DNA of 64,000 bases from assembly GCA_024362935.1 (NCBI GenBank), contig JANCRA010000061.1, positions 2,108,001-2,172,000 on the forward strand, written 5' to 3'. Origin of the DNA: Setophaga petechia. Taxonomy: Eukaryota > Chordata > Aves > Passeriformes > Parulidae. Positions 24,570 to 36,038 of the stretch are shown one piece after another. Below the pieces are notes generated by a model. It ran no database searches, was not told where the DNA came from, and saw nothing but the letters and a program-made list of their open reading frames with translations. The position numbers were made by a program, and so were the translations under genes. Positions within the stretch are counted from its first letter, which is position 1, and each line of letters opens with the position of its first letter.

Positions 24570-25858
24570 CTATGAAGGAAAGATCAAAAGACAATTAGGG
24601 CATACCAACATTTCTGCAGAGTTTAGAATTCCATGACCTTTGCTTTAAAAGAGCCTTGAGGCACACTCAGAGGTTTCCAAGCCTGGCCAGGTTGTTTTAT
24701 TCATGGAAAACTGTAAAAATACTCCCAGACTGACTTTTGAGCTATTTTTCTCTGTGAGCCACCATCCTCCTGGGAACTTTGCAAACTGAGGCTGTTGTAA
24801 TACAGACCTAAAAACAAACTCTAGACAAGTCTAAAACAACAACAACAACAACTCAAAGCACATCAGCTCCTAAGGAGGCCAAATCTCATTAATGCTAAAA
24901 GCCACTGATGGGAGTAAAACCTTCTTCAATCCTTTCTCCCACAAATCAACACAAGCGTGGTTTATCAAGCTCATGACACAAATCCAAGATGAGGTGCCAA
25001 TGAGAATAATAGATGCCACTTCCCAAAACTCTCACAGCAATGCTACTGCTCCTCTGGGCCCGAAGACCTGGCTCTTTTTGGATGACAAAATCTCCTTCCA
25101 CATGGGAATAAACAATTCAAACCATTCTGAGATTAATATTTATAAGCAGTAAATGGTTAACACGTTGAAATTCAGTACCAGAAAGAAAACAACTTAGCCC
25201 AAGGATGCATCCTAGGCCAGATGCACATGACTGGTATGCAGGGTAAGTTTGAAACAAAAACTACAGATGCCTTGCGGCACCACAGCAATGTGACCCAGGG
25301 CCCTGCCGCGCCTGCTCCAAAGGCCACAGCTGCCCCAGAGCCCCAGAGCTGCAGGAGGCCTGACTGCCCTTGCCAACATCCCTGCTCTGACACAAGCTGG
25401 CAGCAATTTACACTCTTTTATACCACACACACACACACACTTCTCCCTCCCCTCCTGCACTGCAAATTCGATGAGGGGATGCAGCACCACTGCTGCAGCT
25501 GAGCCTGTGCAACTGCACTGCAGGAAGGGAGGGCCTGTCCGGGTCTAACCCACCTCGGTGTTCATCTCAGCACTTCCCCCCACCTGGCCCATCTCCTCCT
25601 TTATTCTTGCTATCTCCCTAGTTCACATTTGATTGTAAATAACATCATATTACCTATAATATGTATAAACTGTATAACTGTAGTATTAACTTTGAAATAT
25701 GGTCTTGCTTGCACCTTAAGTCATACAGAGGCTTCTCTTAATAATCCAATTTTCCTCCACTGTTATCCCCACTGGAGTTAGGCAAAGCAGCACATTAATA
25801 CCTTCATTGAAATCCAAGGCACACTACTGCTTCAGCCTCCCCAGTTCTCTTCACATCT

Positions 25859-26110
25859 CTTTGGACATGGTCTGCACACAAGGGCTGGCATTCCAGAACT
25901 CCAAACTTTGTCTTTTTCTTGAAACCTAAAGGGTGCAGGGGAAATGGAGCCCAGACTTGGAGACACGTAGGAAGTAAAATAGGATGTCAAAGCCAGCACC
26001 CAGGAAGAAGAGTGGTCACAGGCTGCTGCCTGGATGGAACTGGGCTACTGCTCAATCCTCTGCTTCTTGCTCCTCACAGGACTGCTGAAGGCAGAAGCCT
26101 GAGGCCGTTT
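25859..26110 (-). pseudogene. ELL2-like copy B KRP linker exon, nonsense
   Basis: After acceptor gttgttgcag it reads KRPQASAFSSPVRSKKQRIE and Q, then TAG at 26045-26047. Copies A and C stay open at this point. The rest of the exon is alignable to A but carries no long frame. Confidence 0.75.
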
Positions 26111-27414
26111 CTGCAACAACAGCAAAATAATTCTTTAAACTATAATCAGAATCAGCTTTTGCTCCCATTCTAAAAAAGCAGCATTTGGGAACTGGCAAAG
26201 GTTGAAAACACATCTTGTTTAATTCAAGCTAGATGTCAAACATGGAAGATCTGCAGGTAAATATCTGCTCTGCCGCTATCCTACTTTCGCATCTTAGGAC
26301 TTAGCAAATCCTTCTCCAAGTCTACTGCTAAAAGTCTTTGGGATGTAGACACTCCCTTCAGCAGCTCCAGCAAAGCCTGCCCGAAATGGGGATGCCCAGT
26401 AAGTTTTGTCTATGTCCCAATTACTGCTTGCACACACCAGGAAAAGACATGGCTTTTGCTGTCACACACCCACATGATTTCCTCAAGAGGCACCAGCCTG
26501 TTTTAGAGTTTTATGTGTTAAAATAAGGGTAGTGTTTCACTATTACAACGCAGCAGTACAGGGTGTGCCGGTTGGTTGTGAATTCTCATCAGGATAAACA
26601 CAGACAGCAGCCACATGTCAAGAAACTCTTGTGCTTTTACGTACAGCTGTCTTAAATCCAGCAGGCTCCCCACTCTGCAAACTCAAAACTGTTGGCTAAC
26701 AAGCCCTTCCATTTGTACAAGACACTTTCACAAATGGTTACCAACAAGCCCTGACTGTTGCTCAGTGCCCTTTACTCATCTCTCAGCTCCTCCCAAGGAG
26801 CTTCTCAAAGGTGCTGCCTCACAAGGCACAGCACACGGCCACAAGCTCCCCACAAGCACAGTAAAGCTCAGGGCCAAGGATGGAGCAGAACAGGACAGCC
26901 ATGCTGTGCCCAGGCACAGGGAGGGAGCAGAGAAATTAAGGCAGAGCAGAGAGTGAGGGAATATCACAATTCTGTAGATCCTGTGTTTTGCCCAGCCACG
27001 TGGATAGTGCAGAGCTGGAGTCAACAATGAGAGGGACAGAGAGACAGAGGGAGAAGAGAGCGAGAGGGCCCCATCTGCCCCAGCCTCATGCAGCCTCCAA
27101 AGCACAGGAGATTTTTCATGCAGTTCTGTCACACATGCAGAGACAGTCCTTAGAGCCCTTCTCCAGGGAATGAGTTGAGGCTGGGGACTCAGCTCAAGTC
27201 TCCAGGCAGAGCAGAAAGTTGGCTCAGGACAATGCTGCTCCACCCCTGCAGGATCCTCTCTTCTTGTCACAACCTTCCTATCACAGCACTCAGAATGTCC
27301 GAGGCAAAACATGCTTAGGCCTGCTCCTGCACATTCCCATCCCAGCTTTTACACCACCAGCAAGTCTGCTAAAATATCATGCACACTACAGAATGTTAAA
27401 AATGCACAAAATAC
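26111..27414. other. intron of ELL2-like copy B, part without counterpart in A
   Basis: The 26.34-27.3 kb part has a partial counterpart in copy C near 30.05-30.45 kb. The open frames seen here are not conserved. No exon recognised. Confidence 0.4.
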
Positions 27415-27505
27415 CTGAGCAGGTCTTGCTGGAGCATCTCTCTCAGAAGGCCCTGGAGATGTCGCTTGGCTGCTGCTGGTGAGGGTCTGAGATGGAGTTG
27501 ATTTT
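27415..27505 (-). pseudogene. ELL2-like copy B 91-bp exon
   Basis: Same length and splice sites as 13201-13291, reading KSTPSQTLTSSSQATSPGPS and ERDAPARPAQ with no stop. It is listed as a pseudogene because the neighbouring exons of this copy carry stops. Confidence 0.7.
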
Positions 27506-27589
27506 CTGTATGGATGGTCCAATATTTCATGTTACAAGGCCTAAATATCAACTGTCATAATACTTTCCTTGCAAGGAAACAGAGTCCTT

Positions 27590-27860
27590 CAGTGTCAGGA
27601 CTCAAGGAAACAGCATGAAGCTGAGTTGAGGGAGCTTTAGGCGGAATATCAGGAAAACATGCATGGCCCAGAGGGTGCTGGAGCACTGCAACAGGCTCCC
27701 CAGCCCAGTGCTCACTGCACTAAGAGCTCAAGAAGAGTTTGAACAACACTCTTGGGCACAGGGTGTGCTTCTTGTGGTGTCCTGTGCGGGGCCAGCAGTT
27801 GGACTTCATGACCCTGAAGAGCCTCTGCTGGGGCAGAATATCCTAAGAATCCAGGCTTCA
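27590..27860 (+). mobile_element. CR1 3' fragment, copy B
   Basis: Same insertion as 13385-13627, at the same point of the intron and in the same orientation. Confidence 0.75.
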
Positions 27861-27917
27861 TTTCCCAGGGCTTTCTTCTAAAAAGGCTCTTTTCCTTCCC
27901 CAAAAGTCTGAACTTAC

Positions 27918-28042
27918 CTAGAAAGAATCAGCCTCAAATTCTCTCTATCCATTTTACTGTAGCCAGGCCAATCAGTCTAAAGGGTTTGAAAGAGATGTTC
28001 CTTCAGACTGAAGGAATTATCCTTTGCATTCAGGTTGGCTAC
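27918..28042 (-). pseudogene. ELL2-like copy B DWPGY exon, nonsense
   Basis: VANLNAKDNSFSLKEHLFQT then L and a TAG at 27977-27979, followed by TDWPGYSKMDRENLRLIL. Splice sites are intact. A CAG-to-TAG change inside the ELL N-terminal domain kills this frame. Confidence 0.8.
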
Positions 28043-28596
28043 CTACAGGCAGACATTCAGGAAAACAAATGTTCATTACCCATATAGGCAAACTACAGAA
28101 ATCTAAATGAGCTACTTCAGTTGGGATGGCAGAACATGGCTCTCATTATATTCTGAATATCTTCAGGGTAAAAAAGCCCTGTAGTGACTGCCCTGGGCAA
28201 ACCCAGCAACAAACGTCACAGGTTCAGGGAACGAGTTCTTAAAAGTCATTGTGGGATCAACTGAATCTGCATCCACTTTGAATTTGAGTCCTTTGACTAG
28301 GTTCCAAAATGCTTTTTCCTGGCTAAAGAAGAAATAGTCCCAGTTGATAGAATAATTCTTGCATAATTCAGCAACATCCTATGTTGATGGGGAATTTATA
28401 AAAATGACAGAAGGAGCTATTGCATCTTTCCATAGGTGTTAGTCTTATGAAAGGCTATGAGAAAGAAATAGCAGTGGAACTGAACTTGAAGGAGAATTGG
28501 AAAAGCCTCTAATTTGAAGAGGTGAGAAAGTAGTAAAATTATGAACAGCAGAAGAGCATGATGGAAGAATTGCTGGCACAGGCTCCACGATCTCAC

Positions 28597-28838
28597 CTGC
28601 TGAAGGATCTTTCCAAGGGAATCCTTGTCCTTTGGCCTGACCCCATCTCTCTGCAGCCGAGCAAGCCGCTCTGGCTCCTTGTAATCCCTCAGGGCAAGTA
28701 AATGAATCACCCTGTCCCTGTAGGGTTGGCCGTAAACAGCAGCGCAGCCGCTCCAGTCGATGTCTGCAAGTCTCACAGGCATCATCCTCTTCTTCCCAGG
28801 CACAGGCCCGGAATTGTTTTCCTGGGCTCCTCTGACCT
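28597..28838 (-). pseudogene. ELL2-like copy B DRVIHLLAL exon
   Basis: 242 bases, intact frame, acceptor acaaagcag and donor CAGCAG|GTGAGA. It contains VPGKKRMMPV and QPYRDRVIHLLALRDYKEPE. The exon itself is undamaged, but its downstream exons are not. Confidence 0.8.
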
Positions 28839-29099
28839 CTGCTTTGTCTCCTAAAGTCAGGGCAAACCAGAAACAAACAGTTCAAACTGGAGGTCTGGAG
28901 AAGGCAAAGAAGTTGATTCAAAAGGATGCACCAAGGCTGTTGAACCTCTACTTGTTTGGCATTTACAGATCCAAAAGACTCCAAATAGTAAAGCATTAAA
29001 AAGAAACAGTCATTAAAAGCTGGTAAAGGAGTAATACTGGATGGGAGATTTTTGTGAAAAATTCTTTTGATGCATGTTGCTTTTATATGATTTCCCCAG

Positions 29100-29371
29100 T
29101 TTGTAAGCTCAAGCATTGAGCTGTGTCAAGGATGACATGGACAGTAGGATTAGGTGCATCCTCAGCAAATTTGCCAACACCAGAGGCCTGGGATGCCATC
29201 CAGAGGGACCAAACACGCTTGGGAACTGGGGCCCTGGGAACCTCATCAAATTCAACCAGGGCAAGTACCAGGTCTGGCATCTTTGGGTTTTTTACATGCC
29301 CTGGCACCAAGACAGGCTTGGAGATGAAGGTGGGGAGGACTTGGAGGTGCTGCTGGATGAGAGGCTGCATA
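29100..29371 (+). mobile_element. CR1 LINE ORF2 fragment, copy B
   Basis: Sense CR1 wording for the end of RT (GATGACATGGACAGTAGGAT, ...GATGAGAGGCTGCATATGAC). It is the counterpart of 33845-34190 in copy C. It stops abruptly at about 29,371, where copy C sequence starts, marking the B/C junction. Confidence 0.75.
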
Positions 29372-29589
29372 TGACTAAAAAATCAGATAGATATCCAATA
29401 AAAAATGAAATGGAAGTATATCTAAAAGTGCTCTCTCAATTTAATACCCTTTGCACTTGGATTGTGTGACTCCTTTTCTGCCTGGGTCCTGTGCTCTCTG
29501 CTCATCTCTTTGGCTTTCATCATGGACAAGCATTTTATAAAAACCCAAAGCAAGAAATTTTTTCATCCTGTCTAATTCTCTTATCTCAC

Positions 29590-29860
29590 CTTTGGACTTG
29601 GGAGTCTTCCCCTGCACTCTGGGAAACACTGGAAATCCAGAATGTGTTTGAATTCTATTTTTTCCTTCTACTTCAAGGTTGGAGGTTGGAAGGGAGCTGA
29701 CACTTGGAGGCAGGTTCAAAGATGAGCAGGATGTGGAAGGCAGGTCCAAGAAAGAAGGAGAGTGGCCACAAGCTGCTGGTCGGACATCACTGGGCTCTTG
29801 GTCAATCCTCTGCTTTTTGCTCATCACAGAATTCAGAAAGTCGGAAGCCAGAGGCCGTTT
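29590..29860 (-). CDS. ELL2-like copy C KRPLAS linker exon
   Basis: Acceptor catctttgcag, then KRPLASDFLNSVMSKKQRID and a Ser/Pro-rich linker. The frame stays open to a possible donor at AAAG|GTGAGA (29590). That donor leaves one spare base, whereas the occludin exon of copy A needs two. So either another small exon intervenes or the true donor differs. This is the best preserved of the three linker exons. Confidence 0.7.
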
Positions 29861-31174
29861 CTGCAAAGATGATCCCAATTAGTTTTGCTCCTATTCTGAA
29901 AAAGCAGCATTTCTGAACTGGCAATGTCCAGAAAAACACCTTTCTTACCTAAAAAGGCCTGCCATACAAGGAACTGCTGCAGCTAAAAATGTTCTGTTTT
30001 CCATTCCTACTTTCTCACCTGAGGATTCAGCAAGTCCTTCTCCTGCTCTGTGGCTCACAGGCTTTGGGAGAAAGACACTCCCTTCAGCACCTCTGTCAAA
30101 GGCTTCCCCAAAATTGGGGAGCTCAGGTTGGTTTTCTCTTGCTCCCTGTTTCTGCTTAGACACACCAGGAGCACACTCAGCTCTTGCTGTCACACACCCA
30201 CACCATTCCCTAAAGCTGCCCCAAGAAGCCGCCGCTGCGGTGCCGATCACAGCGTGTGCAGAGCAGAGATGATAACAACAGAGAGAAGCCCCAGGCTGGC
30301 TGCAGGTCTCATTCCTGCAGTTCTCCAGAGGAAACCCTGGATCACAACCTCTTCCCTACCAAGCACACACTGCTCCCATCCATGCACATCAGCAGCTCAG
30401 AGCAGAAGTGCCAGACATGGCTCTGTGCCAGCCTGCTGACAGAAATCTTGTGGGCAAGGAGGCAGGACATAAGAGGATGCTGGGGCTTGCAGCGTTTCCT
30501 TCCCTGGCTGGAAAAAGAGCTAGGGGAAAAGCAGAGCTGTGTCCTCCCTCCTCTGTTTAAAGAGAATTCTTTAAGGTATGGGAAATAAACCTTTCATGAA
30601 GTGTTCCTCAAGATTCTTTCAAAAGGTTTGCCTTGTCCTCTTGTATTGGTAAGAAAACAGGCCATGTCTTCATTTTAAGTGTGACAAGTCCAAAGTATTC
30701 CCCGATGATTCAGAGTCCCCTCCTCACACATGGATCAAAACTGGGGGTCTAAGTGCTGCTTAGGGGAGAAAACAAGTTTCCTACAAATGCCTCATTCCAG
30801 GAATTTGTCTTCATTCTAGACTTCCCTAAGATATCTTTTCAAACAGTTGCACTGGCATGTCCGCGCATGTTTTAAGTACTAGAGCTGCCATATCATCAAG
30901 AAAACACAGCCAGGAACCAAAAACATGCCCACATCTTGTCCTTAGCAGAGATTCCTCTGCACCATGAGAAACAAATAATGTGTGCAAGCCTGTTGCAGTC
31001 TTTGAACACTGCAACCATCTTGAAAAGTATCCAGGAATCCCATTAGAAGTGCATGCTCCAGGTTCATATGATATAAAGACAACACTACTGCTTCTTATCA
31101 CAGCTTAGACATCAAAAGCAAGTGGGATAAAACATCCGACATGGCAGAGAATGTTTAAAGAATTCACCAAATAC

Positions 31175-31265
31175 CTGAGCAGTTCTGGGTGGAGTATCCC
31201 TTTCAGAAGATCCCAGAGATGGTGACGAGCTGGTGCTGGTGGCAGTCTGAGATCCAGCTGGTTTT
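31175..31265 (-). CDS. ELL2-like copy C 91-bp exon
   Basis: Acceptor cgcttacag and donor CTCAG|GTATTT. Reads KPAGSQTATSTSSSPSLGSS and ERDTPPRTAQ. Open, phases as in copies A and B. Confidence 0.75.
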
Positions 31266-31396
31266 CTGTAAGCGTGGTCCAACATTTCAGGTTACAAGGC
31301 AAAAATATCAACAGTCATGGCTCTTTCCTCACCGGGAAAGCAGACTTCATTTCCCAGAGGGTTTTCTGAAATGCTTCTTGTCCTGACTGAACTTAC

Positions 31397-31521
31397 TGAG
31401 AAAGGGTCACCTCCAATATCTGTCTTTCCCTTTCACTGCAGCCAGGCCAACCTTCCTGAGTGTCTTTAAAGAAATGTTCCTTCAGGCTGAAAGAATTCTC
31501 ATTTGCATCCACGTTGGCTAC
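31397..31521 (-). CDS. ELL2-like copy C DWPGY-type exon
   Basis: Acceptor gtccttag, 125 bases, donor TCTCA|GTAAG. Reads VANVDANENSFSLKEHFFKD then a GWPGCSERERQILEVTLS stretch. The normally conserved Asp-Trp-Pro-Gly-Tyr is GWPGC here. Open frame. Confidence 0.8.
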
Positions 31522-33332
31522 CTAAGGACAGACATTTCAAACATACACCTTCATTACACCTGAAGGCAGACTACAGATTAAAACTGGTACTGCAAAGTTA
31601 AAGCAAAGCTGAAAAGAAAATCATGCAGCAGTTTTCCAGGACTTTTGTTAAATGTCAACAACAAAGCAGCTGACATGGAAGAGGCAACAAGATTAAACAG
31701 GTGTGGTCCATTTGGGCTGAAGAAATTTGGATGTAAGTAAATGCCAAACTGCTGCAAGCATGGAGGAAATGGACACTATGTAAACCTCTCCCTGCACCAG
31801 GGATCCAGGTTTTTTGGTCTTTTACACAGCTTGAAGAGTCAAAGTATACTATGCCAGAACACCCAGTCTTCACCATTTGAAATACATGGAGAGGCCAGGT
31901 TTTCCATTCTGTTTGCTTCTGTTTTGAGTAAGACCTGAAGAACATCATCTCCATGGGCAAATCCATATTTTTCCACCCTCAGGAGGACACCGGCTGCCCT
32001 CCTGTTTCACCCAGCTGCATTGCCATGGCAATGCACAGCCTGGGCCTCTAACAAGGCATGTTTTCACCATCCCATGAAGCACCACAGGATGCTGGCATTT
32101 GTCTCTGCAAAAGAGAACTGCTTTTCTTTCTCAAGTGCCTCTCAGAGGAAACTAATCTACCTAGAGCTACACTTCAACAGCTTAAAAGAAACCAGCATAC
32201 CCAGAATCAGGAAATCACTTCTTAAAAGCTGAACTAAGGGGCTCTGTTGGAAGGGAAGGAAGGCTGTGAGTATAAGAGCTCAGCAAGTTCACCCAACTGG
32301 TTTTTCATCTATACACAAAAATAACACCACCTCCCTATGAAGTTCAGAAAAAGGTGAATAACAGGTTTCAGGATGAAGTGCTGTTCACACAGGCCTTTCA
32401 GAATGCAAACCAGTACCTTGAGGCAGTTCAAACTGCAAACAAGAAACCACTCCTTCAAAATCTCCTGAAACATTGACAAGAAGAAAGGGAAAGGGAAATT
32501 TTTTTTTAACCTCTTACTCTCTAAGGAGCTGAGCTTTGAAATCCTAGAATCACTTCTTTCAGAGCTAAAAAGGAAATATTGCTCCTTGAGATGCTACTTA
32601 ATGCTTGCATAATTCAGCAGCAGCCTACCTGGATGGGGAGTATTTAAAAAGGAAGGAAACAGCCACTGCATCCTGCAATCAATGTCACTTGTATGAATGA
32701 TAAAGAAATCAAGACATAAAGTGATCAAGAAATACCAGTGGAAATAAAAGGCCAACAGGAAAAGTCACTGAATAATAATAGGTGCCAAGGAAGTTGAAGG
32801 CTCGATCCACACAACAGCAAAGAACCCCTGTGCTCAAAGCTGGGCCACCACCTCTGTCATGGGGAATTTGCCTGGAACACCCTTCCCTGGAAGGCAATCC
32901 CCACAGATCCCAGCAGAAGCCAGGTACCATTGAGAGGCCATCAACTCCATTCAAGTGAAATGCTGCCCTATGCAGCTACCAAAATTCTCTCCTCTGAAAC
33001 CTGTCCCAGGATTGTTTAAAGACCTGAGCTAAGTCTTTCACCCAGTTGAGAGTTTCACCCTGTGAAGTTACTCCATGAAGCAGTATAACAGGCCAAGGGG
33101 AAGACAGAGGATTTAAAAAAGGCATGAGAAACAACAACATGACAAAGAATTTATCATTGCCAGCCACTCTAGAACAACAACAACAATGCCTTGCCTTTAG
33201 GGGAAACTGGGTAAAGCTGATGGAAAATTGTAAACAAGGAGCATTTCCTAAACCTCCCATTAGTTTCTGATTGAAACCCTGAAGTAAGACAGCTCAGAGT
33301 TAGCATTGCCAGCAGCAACTCCAGGATCTCAC
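31522..33332. other. intron of ELL2-like copy C
   Basis: Alignable in parts to 13.8-15.86 kb of unit 1. No exon or repeat boundary recognised. Confidence 0.4.
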
Positions 33333-33586
33333 CTCCTGAAGGATCTTTCCAAGGGATTCCTTGTCCTTTTCCACAATTCCCTCTCTCTCTAAGTGGGAAA
33401 GCAGCTCTGCCTTCTTGTAATTCTTCAGAGCCAGTAAATGAATCACCCTGTCTCTGATGGGACGTTGAGAAACAGTCCTGAAAGGTCTCTGGAAGAATTT
33501 GGCAGGGTTCATGGGCATCGTTCTCTTCCTCTCAGGCACAAGATCTGGAGAACAGTGTGGGGCTCTCCTGAGCTCGGGAATTTTCA
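33333..33586 (-). CDS. ELL2-like copy C DRVIHLLAL exon
   Basis: 254 bases between acceptor tttactgaag and donor CAGGAG|GTGAGA. It encodes KIPELRR, then LVPERKRTMPMNPAKFF and RPIRDRVIHLLALKNYKKAE. The VPERKR.(T)PMNPA segment is nearly identical to vertebrate ELL2, which makes this the least diverged copy. It starts two bases into a codon, fitting the exon at 34323-34419. Confidence 0.9.
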
Positions 33587-33844
33587 CTTCAGTAAAAGAA
33601 AAACAGAAAAAGAATCGTCAAATGGGGGGTTGGGAGAAGGAAAGAAAGTTGATTCAAAAGGACATACCGAGATCCTTGAAAATCTATTTGTTCAGCATTT
33701 ATGGGTCAGTAAGAATCCAAACGGTAAAGCATAAGGAAAAAAAGGTCATTAAAAATACCTGGTAAAGGAGTGATATTGGAGGGGTGATATTTATGAAAAA
33801 ATTACTTTTATGCAAGGTGCTTTGATATGATTTCCCCAGTTTGT

Positions 33845-34200
33845 AAGCCCAAGCATTGAGCTATGCCAAGAATGACATGGACAGTGGGATTAAATGCACC
33901 CTCGCCAAATTTGCCAATACCAGAGCTGGGGATGCCATCCAGAAAGACAGGGAGAACCTTGGCGAGTAGGGCCCTGGAAACCTCATCAGATTCAACCAGG
34001 GCAAATGCAAAGTGCTGCATCTTTGGGGCTGGGACACACCCTGGCACCCAGGCACTCTTGGGGATGAAGGTGGGGAGGACTTGGAGGTGCTGCTGGATGA
34101 GAGGCTGGGCATGAGCTGGCAACGTGTGCTGGCAGCCCAGAAAGGCAACCGTGTCCTGGGCTGCATCAGGGGAAGCGCGGCCAGCAGGTGAGGGAGGGGA
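33845..34200 (+). mobile_element. CR1 LINE ORF2 fragment, copy C
   Basis: Sense CR1 RT-end sequence including GGCAACGTGTGCTGGCAGCC and CGTGTCCTGGGCTGCATC. Longer at its 3' side than the copy B counterpart. Confidence 0.75.
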
Positions 34201-34322
34201 TTTGACACATCAGGCACTGTTCTGAAACCAGGAACTCGTGCTTGCTGGCTGATGGAGACTTCATGAGTACGGGGCAGAAATCCAGGAGCTTTGTCTCTTC
34301 CATCCCACACACAGAGACTGAC

Positions 34323-34419
34323 CTTTCTTTACACGCTCCTTCAATCTGTCAATGTAGGTCCAACTTTTCATGCCTTTCTCCTCTTGCTGTTCCTTGGACC
34401 ATGCCTCTCTGATATTTGC
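34323..34419 (-). CDS. ELL2-like copy C, RExxxxEQQEE exon
   Basis: Acceptor ttaggtttgcag, 97 bases, donor AAAG|GTCAGT. Reads ANIREAWSKEQQEEKGMKSW then TYIDRLKERVKK. Its leftover G joins to make the Val of VKIPE in the next exon. This echoes the RERMTQAEEES...GKRVQIRK stretch of ELL2. The phase agrees on both sides. Absent from unit 1. Confidence 0.65.
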
Positions 34420-34639
34420 CTGCAAACCTAATGGCACAAACATCACACACTTCAATTACATAGAACAGTGTAAATGTGCCAGTTCTAGAGTGAAGGCACT
34501 ACTACTATTTTGAGAAGTTCAATCCAATGTAGATACAGAAACTTCCCACAGGATTCAAGCAAAACACCTCCTAAAATCATACCTCTGAATGACTTCTAAC
34601 AAAAATTATCTGAAACCATGACCAAACATGAAGATGAAA

Positions 34640-34842
34640 ATTAGGTGAGAGTTCTACACCCAGAGGGTGTTCATGCATTGGGAAAGGCTCCCCACAACTT
34701 AGTGGGCTCATGGCACCAAGTCCAGCAGAGCTCAGGAGGCATTTGGACAAGGTCCACAGGCACCTGGTGGGACTCTTGGGAACACAGCTGCACTTGCATA
34801 TCCTTGTGGATCCCTTTGAACTCACATATTCTCTGATTCTGT
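34640..34842 (+). mobile_element. CR1 3' tail
   Basis: CR1 end sequence (CATTGGGAAAGGCTCCCCACAAC, GGCATTTGGACAAGGTCCAC, ...TATTCTCTGATTCTGTG). Confidence 0.7.
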
Positions 34843-35159
34843 GAACAATCCCAGTCCCTAACTGGTACTGTGTAGAGCATGTAGCAAAGGCACCCTGTAC
34901 CCTACCAGCAACCAGACCTGTCTCACCTGAGATTCTCTGTACCAGCCCAAAGCAGATGTGGCACCAAGTTCCACAATTGACTCACTACAGCCAGTCCTCA
35001 CACCCCAAGTATTCAATCTTAAATATTCCCTCTGGATCTATGTAGACCACCACCAAGAATCACAAAAATCATCAATTCATATGTGAAACAGAGGGTCCCC
35101 AATGAGAAATTCAGAAGTTGAGTTTTATCTCTCCAAAAGCCACCATGATGCTGCCTTAA

Positions 35160-35415
35160 AATGCTCTGCACTAGGCTAAGGCAGAGCAGGAGCTGCACTT
35201 GCAGGGGCAGGGATGTCCCTGCAGGCAGGGGACTGCAGCCACAGCCAGGTCAGAGCCTGTTTTGCTCAGGGCAGCTGGCTGGACCTGGCTCAGCTCACTG
35301 CTGCAGGCAGCACCAGTGAGTGCCTGGAAGGGGAATGTGCACCTGGTGTCTGCCTGGAGCCAGGCTCCTTGGGGAAACAGCACTCAGAACACATTAATAC
35401 AAATGGCACCACCTA
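35160..35415. repeat. block identical to 16583-16838
   Basis: Unit 2 member of the identical 255-base tract. Confidence 0.7.
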
Positions 35416-35971
35416 AGTACATTGTGCTTTGAGGGGAATGTAGAAATTCATGGGCAAGATGACATCGATATCTTCCTTTCAATTTCCTTGAAAAGAACTC
35501 AATGCAGAATTTTGGCAAACTTATTAATGGCCAAGACAAAAAATTAAATCAAGCATGGTTTTCCATATTGACCTTATGAAATTATCCAATTTCCTCAAGG
35601 TCATTTTCTTTCAATTTCCCAATTAAATTTAATAGATAATGACAGTGCCTAGGTGCTACAAAACCAAAACCTTAGCAACTAAGTCTGTGAATTAAAATGC
35701 ATAAGGTGGTCCAAACCTTGACCTCCATGCTCCAAATTACCACCCATCAAGTAGTATGGGAACAAGGAAGGACTGGCAGACTTTCTCAGGGGAAAACAAA
35801 CCAGTGGCTAAATGCTGTGACAACAGACTGCAAGGCTGACCTGAGGGCAAACCACCCCCAGCTGAGAGCTCTGAATACAAGAGATCCCCTATCCAATGAA
35901 TATGCACCAAAAATTAATTACTGAGTTTTAAATCTTACAGACATTGAACAAAATATAAAATCCAACCATAC

Positions 35972-36038
35972 CTCCAAGTGGGTTATACAATTTGACAACC
36001 TGCGCACTTCCCTTCTGTGATGCCTCACTGGCATATGG
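35972..36038 (-). CDS. ELL2-like copy C, 67-bp N-domain exon
   Basis: Acceptor ctccttttag and donor GGAG|GTATGG. In the phase leading into the next exon it reads REVRRLSNCITHLE. Counterpart of 17403-17469. The exact splice sites are kept while the residues change quickly. Confidence 0.5.
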
